A DNA stretch of 64,000 nucleotides from Burhinus oedicnemus. Its lineage: Eukaryota; Chordata; Aves; Charadriiformes; Burhinidae. The DNA is taken from NCBI GenBank assembly GCA_008921705.1, contig VFFE01007486.1, forward strand, positions 1,811,639 to 1,875,638. The letters are read 5' to 3'. The position numbers were made by a program, and so were the translations under genes. The notes under the pieces were generated by a model that worked only from the letters and a program-made list of their open reading frames with translations, did no database searches and was not told where the DNA came from. Shown here piece by piece: positions 1 to 12,002 of this stretch (position 1 is its first letter; every line of letters begins with the position of its first letter).

Positions 1-2314
1 TGAACATGTCTAATGAAAATGAATATTTCCTTATTCAACTTATAGATAGACAAGCCCCATTTGACTACATAAAAGTCAGATTTAACTGGGGGACAGACAG
101 TCAACAGTTTGGTTGCTTAGATGCACATTACAGAATGCAAGAGAAGTGATAAATTCTAACTCTAATTAATATAAATTTATACAGGGCGTATATAACCAAC
201 ACTTAACTATGTTCAGTCCTGGAAGATCATTTATATTTTAAATCAATAAGGTAACAGTAAAGCATCTTTATCACATTTAGCTCAAATAGTTTTTATTCTT
301 TGAAAAGCTGATGAAATGCAGCTTTTACAGTATTCCTTTTACCTCATTCTCCAACTGAAGACCCAAGAATGAAAAAGATGAGTCCTGAAAAACACCTTTT
401 ACATTGACAGTTTAAAAACTTTGACCTCTCCCTCCTCAAGGATGTGTAGGCAGATTTTTCCCTTGAAGAGGTCCTCATTGCTCTCTTTCATCATCACATG
501 TGAATTCCTTTCCTGTCAGTAAGGCCTCAAGTTAAAACACCTTTTCTCATTTAGTGTTTTCCCTAGGTCTTCACATCTAATCCGTCTCTTCAGATCATTT
601 CTTCATAATCTCTTCAAAATCGGGAGTTTTCTGTTTACTGACATAGGCTCATCTGTCCCTAGTCTCAAGTTGCAATTACTGCAAAAATTCTCTACTCTGG
701 TTTTGAGAAAAAAAAAAAAATACTGAAACAAATGGAGAATTTTCTGCTATAGGATGGAACAGCATCAACAAACAAGCTGACACAACCCTTGAAAGGTAAG
801 TGCTTTAATCAGAGGGTTGGTTAGGTAATTTTTCTCTCTCCCTCTTCCCTTGTGATCATTCCTGTCAGTGTGTATTTAGGCATATTTTGAAAAGCCTGCT
901 GGAGTGCTGGTCCCGGGAGTGACTTCTGCCCCCCTCAGGCATTAGTACGAGATAGGAACACTCAGTCCTGTGAAAATAAGGACAGTCCTAGGGACATACA
1001 TAGGGAAAATAAAATAAGGACATTTTATTCAGTGATTTTGTTTGTTAGCCACCAACGGTGTTAGATGAGGAATTTCAGACAAAGTGTTGGAAACCCTCCT
1101 CTCTCCAATTCCACTCATGGCACCAAACTCTTTAAAAGAGAGTTGGGCCTTGGAATGTGCAAAACTGTAAAACATGACAAGGATGTATGATGGTCCAGAG
1201 GTTGTGTTTGTTCTACTTCATGGGTAAGTGGGAAACCAAGAGGTTAAAAATCAGACGGGTTTTGAGACCCAAGTTCTTATCAAGTAGTGAAGAAGCATGA
1301 TGTGGTTAAAAGATCCCACAGTAACACCTTGAAACAACAGACAGATCTGTTCATAGGTTCTTCAGGTGAAGTAGGAGGCCCTTGTGCATTCCTCTTCCCA
1401 AGAGGATGGAACAAAGAAAAATTAAGGAGACATGCTGCTGCCTGAAAAAAACTCAGAAAGAGGTTAAGGAGGTCTCTCAGGCTGCAGAGCTTGCAACACC
1501 CCTCTAGTGTCACTGGAAACCACCTGGCACGCTAATTTCACAGTGGGCCTCCACAACCCCAGGAGCACATGCAATCTTCTCTATGTCTCCTACACCCTCT
1601 ATGTCTCCTACATCCACATTATTGCCTTTCCTCTGATTCTCCACTGCCTCAGACATTGAGCAAGTTATTATCTAAGGACCAATTCTCATCTACTGAGACA
1701 CAACATAAGCATAAAAGTATAGATAAGTGTTCTCTTCAGAAAACAAATACTTTTTCCCTTTGATTTTGAAAAGGCACAGATACCTACAGAAAATCTATTT
1801 CAAGTTCTACCTTTGTTAAAAAGAAGGGGGAAACATCCAACTGCAATTTATACAGAACGCCAAGTCTTGGTATCACACAATTGCAGATAGCTCAAATAAT
1901 TCAGCAGAGCTATACCAATCTATACTATCTGAGATCGGATCAATAGTCTTTAAAACAGATAATAATAGTAAAGGCACTGCCTCCCAGATTTTTTCTTATG
2001 ACTTTTTTTCGTTCCAGAGATATAAATCCCATGCTGCATCTTCCACTTCAAGAGTGTAATGTGCATTACCTCAAACTGTCAGAAGAAGCAATTTTACAGC
2101 GTGATCGAACCTTGCTGATTTTATGCAGCTCTTCAGTAATTATATTAGTAACTGTAGGCAGGCATTGCACCCAACACTGACAGCACATCACAGATCACCG
2201 TGTCGGTTGATTTAACAAAAACAAATGAAGCACAGGGTAGAAAGAAGTAAAGGAGAGTTCTGATGTGGCAAGAAATGCCTACGCTTAGTCAGTTGTGTAT
2301 AGAAATGGTGTGTG

Positions 2315-2333
2315 TATATATATATATATATAT
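2315..2333. repeat. (TA)n microsatellite
   Basis: About nine TA dinucleotides follow a short GTGTG run. It is a simple-sequence repeat inside intron 1. Confidence 0.9.
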
Positions 2334-3400
2334 GGCCTGCATCATGAAGTGACAGACCAAGAAAAATATGCATCTTCTTGTTTTGGAAGAGTGATAACTG
2401 CATGGCAGTTTTTATTTAGGAATCAGCAGTCCTCACATTGTTCACTGCAAAACTTACAGATATATCAAAATCCTAGCGTACGGTGGGCAGTATAAACAAG
2501 ATTATAAGCTCTTCTTGAATATGAAAATTTCACTTTAAACAAAAAAGAAACTGGACAATAACATTTAACAGAAGTTAACACACAAGCAGATTTTACTGAA
2601 TTGTAGCACATAGATTTTATTTTTTTGTGTGCATATATAGAAACAATTCAATAAGGCTTTGTAATAGTTAAGGTAGAATATGAATGAAATTTAAAACATT
2701 TCAGGAACTCACAGAAGTTCAGTGTAACAGTGTAGAACCTGAAGCAAACACCTATTCATTGCAAATGAAATCAGTAGACTTTGAGAAGGGCAATTACTGA
2801 TGAACAAAACAGGTCATTCAAAAATTCTTTCAACTTCCAAAGTCCAGTGCTCGGCAGTGTGTGTTCACCTCACATCAGTGGAATCACCACCCCTTAATAC
2901 CACAATTTCTGTTCTATGAATTGCTAAAAACTGCTGTTCTCTACCTCAAGTCATCAAGCAGACAGACATCATGACTCAACTCCGGGAATCTAGCTGTTTC
3001 ATCACTCTGCTGTGAAGAGCCAGGTATTCTGTACAGATGGAGACTATGCTTTAGTTGATGTTAAAGAAACCAGATGGCTTTCCCAGTGACCACGCAAAAT
3101 GAATAAGCTGTGTATTTGTATCTGAAAAAAATGTACACACCATGTCTGCATGGCATGGAATGAGAACGTTTTGCGAGAAACCTAGTTTAAAGACTAGTAA
3201 CTATGATCAACTATGTTCACCTAAATGCAATTCAAAACACTGAAGGTCCATTAAAGACATAATTGCAGCATAAATATGCAACAGCAAACATCCATTCTCA
3301 CAAGAGATCAAAAAAGTTACGAAAACCAAGACTTCAAAGCAGTTTCAGTTGAAAAAACTAGAAATGACTTAGTGATGGCATCCATATCACAGGAGGGTGG

Positions 3401-3466
3401 AGATTAGAAGGGACCTCTGGAGATCATTTAGTTCAATCTATGTGCCCAAAGCAGGTTGTTCACAAT
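3401..3466 (-). mobile_element. CR1 LINE fragment, 3'-terminal region
   Basis: The stretch carries the diagnostic CR1 3'-end core in reverse orientation: AGATTAGAAGGGACCTCTGG, then a degenerate form of the GATCATCTAGTCCAA block, then a CCCAAAGCAGG segment. Only about 65 bases are recognisable, so it is an old, strongly decayed copy. It is assigned from remembered CR1 consensus features and not from an alignment. Confidence 0.65.
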
Positions 3467-3627
3467 GTTGTTCATACTGAATCAAAAATATTTAAACCCC
3501 AAAATGGTTAACCTGAGTATTACAAACACCCCAGATTTTTACGGTAGCAGACAGGAAAATCCATGGCCCCTGAGAGGTTTTCATAAGTTGGAAGTAAACA
3601 GCTGAAATTTGAACCAGATAAATGCCC

Positions 3628-3647
3628 NNNNNNNNNNNNNNNNNNNN
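3628..3647. other. Assembly gap (20 N)
   Basis: There are exactly twenty N. The heptamer AATGCCC ends the left flank and recurs about ten bases into the right flank, so the two contig ends may overlap. The gap size is probably a placeholder. Confidence 0.98.
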
Positions 3648-6200
3648 GAGAAAGAATGCCCTAACTCAAACCTTATAACCCCTGCAGATTATTATCGAGG
3701 GCATCCTTAAGAAAGCACAATGCAGTAAACCAGTACAGAAGACATGGAGTAGCATACTCCAAGACATTATTTCAAAAATCTTTAGGAATAAAAACCAGAC
3801 ACATGCAAGTCATGAACAGCACTTACAAAAGCTGATGCCAGACTAAATTCAATACAAAAATAGCATGTTTCTCAAAAAATGGATATAACAGGTCCCAAAA
3901 GGCATACAATCAAGGTGATTTCCTAGACACAGTCTTAGCCACACATTACCCTGACCCATTTCCTTCACAGAAGGAAAAACAAAATACCACCTGAGTTGGA
4001 TGATCTCACTGCCCGTTCAGTTTTATTATTCCCTCTGATACTTCAGATGAACTTTATACACCCCGTACCAGATATCCCTTCAGATCACTGACCAGCGATT
4101 CTCCTAGTTCAATTTCTAGAACCTCCCACTAAGAAGGAGAAAACAGCAAAACTCAATAAACAGCTAAGAAAAAGAGCATGAAGATTTAATTAGAAGCCAA
4201 ACACAGATGCACTACCTTATTCATTGAATCTTGCCATTCATTGTTTGAAAAGAGCCACCCTGATTTGTTTTTCATCATGTTATCATAAAATCTCTGATGT
4301 TATTATACTAGAAGCTGTGCAGCGAACATGCTTATCCTATTCCTTACTGCAGGCAAAACAGAGAAGTCACAGAATAAAAGCCAAAGAGAAGAGCTAGCTC
4401 TCCATCAGGCAACATAATTAGATCATACCTGTTCTAAACAAAAGTTCCTTAGGAGTGGTCTTTGCCAGGAAGGGAGAAAACAAAAGCCACCCCGTTTCCT
4501 TCTGGCTGGTTTAACTGACGTGACTTCAGAGCACGTGTACTATATGCAAAGTAAGTGGAGTTAAGTCCACAGCAAATTGACAGTGTATGTTCATAAGTAT
4601 TAATTGACTAAAGCTGTTATTATTTTCAACCTATGTTACTATTTTAACATTTTTTAAATACAATCTATTAAACCGTTAAATGGAGACGTAATAAAATGCT
4701 GGAAAGTTTATTCTACTGATGCCTAGCAACTTAGGGTAAATGTAAAATGCTTTATGAAAAAGCTATATTATTACTGTGCTTTTGCATAAACCTGTGCATG
4801 TATTCTATCTTTTTTTAAGTGTGTGCTGAACATTTACAAATCTGTAATGGAACTGAAAGCTATGTTTTGAATTTGTTAATGGTTCAAAAGAAAAAAAAAA
4901 TGGGTCACTGTCATTGTGCGACCCATCTTTCAGTCGGAAGTGAAAGTTGCAAAGGATTTTCCCTTCTTCAGACTTCTCTTTCTGGCATTATTGGAAAGCT
5001 TGTCTTCTTGTTTAAATGAATTTCCTTTTAATCTCCTCCCTGAGCTGCTGGATAGATGGAGCCTCTTAAAAAATTCAGGATATCACTGTAATTGTAAATT
5101 GATCTGCTTCTGTGGCAGAAGGCTGGGGCCCTCCATCCAGGAAAGAGACTGTCTTCTCAAAGTTGCTTTTCAGACAAATGATTAATTTGCACTCTCTCTT
5201 ACTACTATATTATCCTTTAATGGAAAAGCAATTCTTAAACTATCTACTACTTTTTGGATAGTTTTATTCCTGGCAACGTACAGGGAAGAAAGCCAACTGC
5301 CGAAGCCAATGTGAAGTATTTACTGGCTTGAAATTTTTAAATTTCCTAAAGGACACTATACTTACATAGGAACTAAAACTGTGTTAGACAACTAAAATGC
5401 ATATATACATCACTGATGAAGTTCTGAATTAATGTAATATATTAATAGACACAGGAAAATTCCCCACTGATTTTTAATGCAAAGTTAAGGTTGGAACACT
5501 GTTATGACTATGCAATCTTTAAAACAGACACGTAACTCATTAGTATCAAAGTAGAGGAAATTATCTATCTAGTGTGGTGCTGAATCCACATAGCCTATTT
5601 GCCTTTGGCTCTTTGGTTATGAGATCTGGCATCACTTGGATTATTTCACCTAATCCATCATTAGCTTTCACGTGTCCTATATACTGTGCAACAAACCTAA
5701 ATTTAACAAACCCAGCTCCCCATCAATTACCACGCTGAATATATTACATGTCAGCACAGAGCCCAAAGATTAGACATGCTGAATTACATCTTTCTTTGTG
5801 AAAAGTCAATATTTTTAGAGCGCTGTTAATGTTGCTGACTCCAATTGTAACATATGTTCCTTCCCATTGTGGACAGGCACTAATGCCCCGACCTTCGCTA
5901 TTTACATACAACACAGAGCTACTAAACAAAATGAAAAACCTCAGAAGACACAGAAAGTACATAAGACATTCTACTAATTGTGCCACAGAGTCACAAATGT
6001 GGGGGTTTTAATTACCATATTTGCCTGGCTGGTGGAATCCTGGAAGATGACCTATTTTTTTTTTTTCCCCCTATAATCCTGCAAGTAAACATCAGTAATT
6101 TAGATTTAACTTTCTCTCTCCACATACACAAAGCACACAAAAAGGTTATTACTCACAACAAAAATTAAATACGCTGCTGTTGTGTTAACATAGCTTCCTT

Positions 6201-6206
6201 ACTTAC
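6201..6206 (-). other. THSD7A: Splice donor of first coding exon (GTAAGT)
   Basis: Read on the minus strand the exon ends ACCG and the intron begins GTAAGTAAG, a full match to the U1 consensus. The exon ends after the first base of a glycine codon (phase 1). The family sequence WKTG-PWGRC therefore continues into exon 2. Confidence 0.85.
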
Positions 6207-6372
6207 CGGTCTTCCACAAATACACCGATGAAGTTTGAAATTCACTTTGTGCACGAGCGTCCCAGATTCCCAGCAGCAGCAGCAGCAGCACGAGAACTCC
6301 CACGCACCGGGCTGGCACAGCGGAAACCCCTGGACCACGGCAGAAAGCAGCGCTCCCCTGGCTCAACCCCAT
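6207..6372 (-). CDS. THSD7A: First coding exon of THSD7A-like protein: signal peptide and N-terminus
   Basis: The exon encodes 55 residues plus one base. The chosen start is the ATG at 6372-6370, with G at -3 and G at +4 (strong context). The frame is open a little further 5' but contains no other ATG before an in-frame TGA at 6450-6448. Residues 1-41 look like a secretory signal: a long N-region with basic residues, a hydrophobic core VGVLVLLLLLLG (about 24-35), and an ARA cleavage motif before Gln42. The mature start then runs QSEFQTSSVYLWKT. YLWKTG preceding the first thrombospondin type-1 domain is characteristic of THSD7 proteins; human THSD7A begins MGL, has a poly-Leu signal and reads LYLWKTGPWGRC. 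THSD7A is a large single-pass membrane protein with many TSP1 repeats, expressed on endothelium and podocytes. THSD7B is the main alternative; it lacks the tyrosine in my recollection (HFLWKTG). The remaining exons are outside the window. Confidence 0.8.
6271..6288 (-). repeat. THSD7A: (CTG)6 trinucleotide repeat encoding leucines of the signal peptide
   Basis: Six perfect CAG units on the + strand are read as six CTG leucine codons in the hydrophobic core of the predicted signal peptide. Because the repeat is perfect at the codon level it could vary in length by slippage while staying in frame. Confidence 0.9.
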
Positions 6373-6447
6373 GCCTCCAGCAGCCTGCCGCCGCCTCCAA
6401 AACCCACCGCACGACCGCGAAACCTCCTTCAAATAATATTCCCCTCT

Positions 6448-6504
6448 TCAGAATTTCTTCACGGGGAGAACGGGACCGGAAACCTCTCTCCCGCTATCGT
6501 GCAT
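6448..6504 (-). other. Candidate upstream ORF 1 (18 codons)
   Basis: An ATG at 6504-6502 (G at -3, C at +4) opens an 18-codon frame that ends at TGA 6450-6448, 75 bases before the THSD7A start. It is in the same frame as the main CDS, so the TGA alone separates the two. It would be translated only if transcription starts further 5' than 6504. It may be a chance ORF. Confidence 0.3.
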
Positions 6505-6529
6505 GGCAGTTGGGAAGGAAAAAAACTGT

Positions 6530-6619
6530 TTAACACCAGGGAACAATAGAGTCCTTGCTCGCTCTTGCTGCTGCAGCGGCGGCTGCTGCTAGTATGGTTG
6601 CTGCTCCGCGCTCTTCCAT
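6530..6619 (-). other. Candidate upstream ORF 2 (29 codons, alanine-rich)
   Basis: An ATG at 6619-6617 (weak context, T at -3) opens a frame of 29 codons ending with TAA at 6532-6530. The alanine-rich stretch comes from the GCA/GCC triplets of the CpG island. Use depends on an unknown transcription start, and no function is implied. Confidence 0.22.
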
Positions 6620-7769
6620 TCAGCGGTTAGTAGTGGGTTTCCATCAGCTAAAAGCGAGACAGCTGTCCGCAGGGGGCTCCAGCTGACTGCGCAGGTTATC
6701 TTGCTCCGGGAGGCAGCAGTAGTCATTTACACCAGCTGGAGAGAGTGAGAGACAGAGAGAAACAGGGATGAGGAGAAACACAAATAGCCCGGCGCTGTAA
6801 TCTCGACGCAGAGAGTGACTGCGAAAGGCTGGCTTCCCAGACACGTCTCTCCCTGGAATATCCCAAATGATACATGCTAAGAAGAAAAGGAGAAATCGTC
6901 ATCAGACGTGCTTCAGAAACACAAGTCATACAACCAGAACAGTTATAACCAGAATGACATCTATTAATTAAGAGAGCATCAGACATTTGTCCTGATAACA
7001 ATATGTATGCTGCAGTAACCATTTTGTAAACAACAACCAAAAAATGTGATTACACATGCATTAAATAGACAATTAAAACCTTATGAAGGAAAATGGAAGA
7101 AAATGCAGAAAAAAAAAGAAAAAAAAATACTAACCACTAACTTGCCTTGCGTATTTATCAAATCTGTTTCAGGTAACATATAGTTATCTGCAGTGAGGAC
7201 AGATGAATATATGTACATGATAATGTGTATGTATGTGTAAGCACATCACCTCTGGGGTAGATGAAGTGTGCGTGTAATATATAATGCAAGATAACATCCT
7301 TTCCTATCCAGCAAGTATGTACACATATATACATGCACATATGTCAACTGTGTAATTTAAAATAATTTGAGGATCAAGTTATCAATCATTTTTAAAACAT
7401 ACACTGAGTTTTACATATGAAAGTATTCAGGATACATTAGGCTGTCACAACGATACAAAACGTGGAAAGAGACAAAGCTTTTTAAATAGGGATCTTGCCC
7501 TCTCCCACCCACTGCCCAGTGAACAGATGCAAAAACAAGCCTAAGGATTGGGTTTTGGACACCTATAAACTGGGAAGCAAACGAGGAATTTTCAAGAACA
7601 CTGCTATCATATTCAAAAAGTTTCATTAAAAATGAAAACAGCTACACAAACACACAGTAGGAACACGGGACCCAGAGTTTGAAAATGATGGAGCTATTGT
7701 TGTTTAAAGAAGAAACCTTCAGTCAGCCTCTCTTGGGACGCCTGTCATTTTGCACAACCTTCTCCGTCT

Positions 7770-8045
7770 CAGCCTTTTCACATGCATTAGATTAAAATCA
7801 GCCGTGATCAAATAATTCCCAAGTCCTCGCCTGTTTAAATATTCTGACATCAGAGCAAATTAGCAATGTTGAAGGTTGCAAATTCGTCTTTGTTTACTTT
7901 CCACTCTGTTAGGCCTCTAAGAGGGAATTAAAGGCTCAGGGAGCTCTAGCACCGCGAGGCTGTGATTAAGAGAGATAAGCAAGTGTGGATTACTGTTCCT
8001 CAGCTGTTGAAAAACAGGCAACAATCAGGAGATTATAGGTTGATA
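7770..8045. promoter_or_regulatory. Candidate promoter-proximal enhancer (motif-dense)
   Basis: About 1.1 kb upstream of the THSD7A CpG island, several common transcription-factor motifs cluster in under 300 bases: forkhead TGTTTAC (7891), a GGATTA homeobox-type site (7987), GATA site AGATAAG (7973), E-box CAGCTG (8001) and ATTAA-type homeodomain sites. Local GC is also above background. Such motifs are short and common, so this is only a pointer. Confidence 0.22.
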
Positions 8046-11000
8046 AGGGATACATAGAAAGCCATGATCTTAACAAATTTATAGCATCCTGATACAGAAC
8101 TTGTACCCTCAGCTCAAAGCACTTCTGGAAATACATTTTATTCACTTCTGCTACCTCATGCTGTATTCACTTCAGGAAACATAGAAAGCCCTTCAGCCTT
8201 TGCTTTGTTGAACTGGAGAGATTACTGCTTTAAATCAAAATGCTCTCAGAGTTTATAGAATTATAGCAATTTCACAGGTAAATCTGGGGTTAAGTTACTC
8301 AAATGCACATTATTTTGCGTGCTATGTAGAGGGACTTAATATTCGACCAAATAAAAATAATACCAGCTTCATAATTTACGACAAATAAGACTGAGAATTT
8401 AAGAGCTTAAAAAAGTTTTAAGATTGTTGGGAAATCTGTGGCAATAGCTTTATTGACTTGCATAGTTAAAGTAAAACATACGTAACTTATACATTCCTTT
8501 GAAAAATTAAGAGTAAAAGTGTTGGCTTTTTAGCTGGAGCTATGCACCAGGGGAAAAATCAAGTTTGTAGAGTGACTAGGGGAAAAGGCACCGTTGTCAG
8601 AGTTATTAAATACAATGAATTCTACCTAGAATTTTTCTGAATGTATAAAGAAAGCCTCTGAAAATATTTTGTACGTGACTCAGATCATCCGGAAACATCA
8701 TCAGGGAACAGATCATCCATGTAGTTGACACAATGAATCAAAGTGGTTTTTGACAGCAGAACAAAGCAATATCATGAAAGAGGGTGAGCACACATAGACA
8801 AACACTCAAGTATTTTCTTATATTTATGCTACTACAGGACCACATACCTTTAAAACATCACTAAAATAGACTTTATTAAAATAAAATAATTTCATACTAC
8901 TTTATATGTAGTACCATTTTTTCTGTCAAAAATCAATGAAAATAATTTCACCTTTTTTTTTTGGTAAGAAGTTATGATGCATTTAAAACTATTCAGAAAT
9001 ACGTCACAAAGACAGAATGGAGGAAATATTTATTATGCAAATGTATTTGTGTGTCTGGAAAAAAAATAAGGATTCCTGAGCAGCTGTTTTTGGCAAACAC
9101 TAGATCACTTCTGCAGCACATACACTCATCTTCTCTTGATGAGGGCAGGGAAAGGCCAGTGAAACCACAGGCCAAAGAGCAGGCTGATGCCTGCAGACAG
9201 AGACACCCACACCAACCTAACTGCAGGAGTTAGACTTCGGACGCAAGAGGCAATATATCCTGATTGCAAGCTTCAGCTGCTATCGGCATGCCTTACCTGG
9301 AGAGCTGCTGTTAGCCTTTTCCACCCCAGTGTATCCCATATGCTCTCACCCTCTTCCTATTTGCTACAGTGGATGTGGGACCTCCCTCCCAGTTATCAGT
9401 GCAACCACTATTTCCAGCCCACGCTGGCAACCCATCTTCTAATACGTACCTAATGATCATAATTTCTCAGTTGTTTACGGCTTACACATTGCCAAAGAAA
9501 TGGTTAAGTATTTCTGAGAAGAAACATCCAAAGAAAGCATAGAAATAAACTACAATCGACGTTAGTATCTGTATCACTAACATAATAGTATCAGCGTTGC
9601 ACCTTAGAGCACCAACATATGAATCTCAGTAGAGTATTATTCAGATACAATTATTTATTTGAGGCACTGCGGCTATGTGGAGTCTGTAAACTGCTCCCAC
9701 GAGTGATTGACAAGTTAGCACCTTTTCATTCTCTAGGAAAAAATAAGACTAACCTCAAAGACCTTTATGAAAATGAGGTAAAGAGAGCCACGAAGTATTG
9801 GAATTACTTTGTTGATGTTTCCTAGCATTAAACAGTTAGAGGATGACAAAACAAACATGCAATACCTTTTATTTAGTGGAAAGAGAAATGAGAACAAGAC
9901 ATAAATTTCTTAGCCGCTGGGTATGAAAAGCTGCCTGCCAAACAGAATCACCCTGCTGGTATTCCTCTGCTAGCAGGCAGTCCCATGCTAGCCCCTTCTG
10001 TGTTTCTGAAATGCCATGAATAAAAGCTTCAGGATCATATTCCGTCCTGAATATGTTGTATTTCTACATATAGTAAAGTCAAAGAATGTGCAGAGAGTAC
10101 AACATATATATGGCACATTTGTTTCTAGAGTCAACAATACTCATTGAAGAGGTGTGTCCACCCTGACTTTCATCCACCTTCAATTTCACAGTCTGGTTAA
10201 GCCAGAAATATTTATAGATGTTTCAGTCCACTCTTCTAGATCTATAAAAGATGTTTCACAAACTCTACAACTGTACCCCACTCAACCATCTGTGCTGTGT
10301 GAGTACAAGAATATCACAAAAATCACCCAAATTCTAAAGAATGAAAAATGTTTTCTTTCTTGCGTAGAAAATTCAATGTCCTCCTCATCTGAACTCTGCT
10401 CATTTTATCTCCAAGCCTTTTTCCCTTCACCTAGGTGTGAAAACGACAAGTGCTGCCAAAGACAAGTCAACTATTGCCCTGAGAAGAGCTCTAGAGTTAT
10501 ACTGAGTTCGTTACAGCCAATACTCATTGGATAATACAGTATCACACGTTTCTGAAAAGCACTCTAAATGTGTAACATACTGATCTGGTTCAGTCACCAT
10601 ATTAGGACACCCTTGGATATATCCCCTGTACGGGATGCAGTGGTATGGTTGCACCCCTAACTTTTAGATGAGAAGTTAGGAAGGTGTGGTATGTTTCCTT
10701 ACATGTACTTTTGTTTTGCAAGATCCATAATCTCAATAATCCACATAACAGCTCAAAAAAGCTTTTGTTCTTTTCATGCCCATATATAAACTCATGGGCC
10801 AAAACTCTGAGCTCTGCATTTTGTGAGAGCCCGACTTTCCTGGAGATATTTTACTACAGCTGCAAGTATATTATAAGGTTTCTCTTGAGATGAGACCTGC
10901 AATAATTTTATTAGATTTTGAGAACTTCATGCTGAAATAAGCTCTACAGTGCTCTTTCAGGCTTTGCTGCAGAGCACTGAGCACTCCTCACCACACTCAG

Positions 11001-11989
11001 TAATGGTCTATTATTTTTCTTCATATGCATGCTAGGGAGCTTAGTCAGGGAAGCCACAAAAAAATCCTAAACGTGAACAATCTGAATAAAAATATTAATA
11101 TGTTGCAATATACTTCGCCTCTCAAAATCTGGCAGCTCCACTCCTTAAGTCTAAAATTAAATGTGCTGTGCAAAACTTGCAGCTGAAAAAAGTTATTCTT
11201 TAGGGATCCTAAACATATGGCCTCTAGGTGTCACACTCGACCATGTCACAATATGCTCTTTATGGATTTCTCTTATTCTTTCATAGTAGGTAAGAGACCT
11301 TGATTTTATCTTTTCAAGGAGTGATATTATGTCACATCCTCTTTTCAACCTTGTAATTTAAAAAACAAAGAAACAAACAAACAAACCAACCCAGCAAATT
11401 TTTGCCTCTTTCATATAAGTAGTACATTTTTTTTTTGGTTTTACCAGAGTAACTGTTTTTGCAACCATTAGAAGAATCATGGTGCCTGTTTGTTAAATTT
11501 ATATCATTCTTTTGGATCATGGATTTGGAGGAAAAATCAGGAACTTTAAGAGTTGTGTATGTGAGCCATGCAGAAGTAAGAAAGCATTACATGTATGAAA
11601 TCACTAGCATATGTTAAAAACATATACTTAAACTCTTCAGTGTTTCTTGATTACTTTGAAAATCGTTGCAACAAGAAAAAGTTATCTTTGCAAAATTAAT
11701 AAAGATTCTACTTGCACGAATGCATAAGCAGCAAACGTAGTCATCTAGTTCTGCCTTTACAAATGCTTTGCTTTTATTAAGGTAAGTTAGTAATTATTGA
11801 ACAGATTTCTCATTTTTGAGGAGTTTGTTGTTTGATTATATTGGGGTGTGTGAGAGGTGTGTGTTTGTTTGTTTTTTAGTCTACTTAAAATCTAGAAGTT
11901 TTCCTAGCCATTCTTTCATTGGTAAGGGGTGGGGTTTTTCAGTTGCAAAAAAGGTAATTTAGCTTGCTGCTTTTTTTGCCTTTTCCCCG

Positions 11990-12002
11990 CCCCCCCCCCC
12001 CC
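11990..12002. repeat. Poly-C homopolymer
   Basis: Thirteen consecutive C follow TTTTCCCCG. It is a simple repeat prone to sequencing and length error. Confidence 0.9.

Larger units (their letters stand above)
1..6206 (-). other. THSD7A: THSD7A intron 1 (5' part, continues beyond left edge)
   Basis: This sequence lies immediately downstream (minus strand) of the splice donor that ends the first coding exon, so it is the beginning of intron 1. It is AT-rich and stop-dense in all frames. I see no further exon in it. It contains a TA microsatellite, a small CR1 remnant and a 20-N gap, which are listed separately. The intron reaches the left edge, so its acceptor and exon 2 are outside the window. 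A very long first intron would be usual for this gene, which is background knowledge and not visible here. Confidence 0.7.
6215..6850 (-). promoter_or_regulatory. THSD7A: CpG-rich promoter / 5' UTR region of THSD7A
   Basis: CpG dinucleotides and GC content rise sharply here compared with the AT-rich surroundings, for example in the GCCGCCGCC, CCGCGCTC and CAGCGGCGGC segments. The island covers the first coding exon and about 480 bases 5' of the start codon. I see no convincing TATA box at a fixed distance, so a dispersed CpG-island type of start is the simplest reading. The exact transcription start cannot be placed from sequence alone, and a spliced 5' UTR is possible. Confidence 0.65.

Noticed and set aside
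6373..6432. In-frame 5' extension of the THSD7A exon beginning at 6432
   Set aside because: The first codon there is TTG, not ATG, and an in-frame TGA lies at 6450-6448. The ATG at 6372 has strong context and gives a proper signal peptide.
6228..6549. Two overlapping + strand ORFs of about 100 codons across the CpG island
   Set aside because: They are antisense to the recognised exon. Their length follows from high GC content and the CAG repeat (a poly-Gln or poly-Ala run in shifted frames).
6530..6850. Minus-strand ORF at 6644-6844 with a hydrophobic stretch as an alternative signal-peptide exon
   Set aside because: It starts at a GTG, lies in the likely 5' UTR or promoter, and has no matching donor that would join it to THSD7A in frame.
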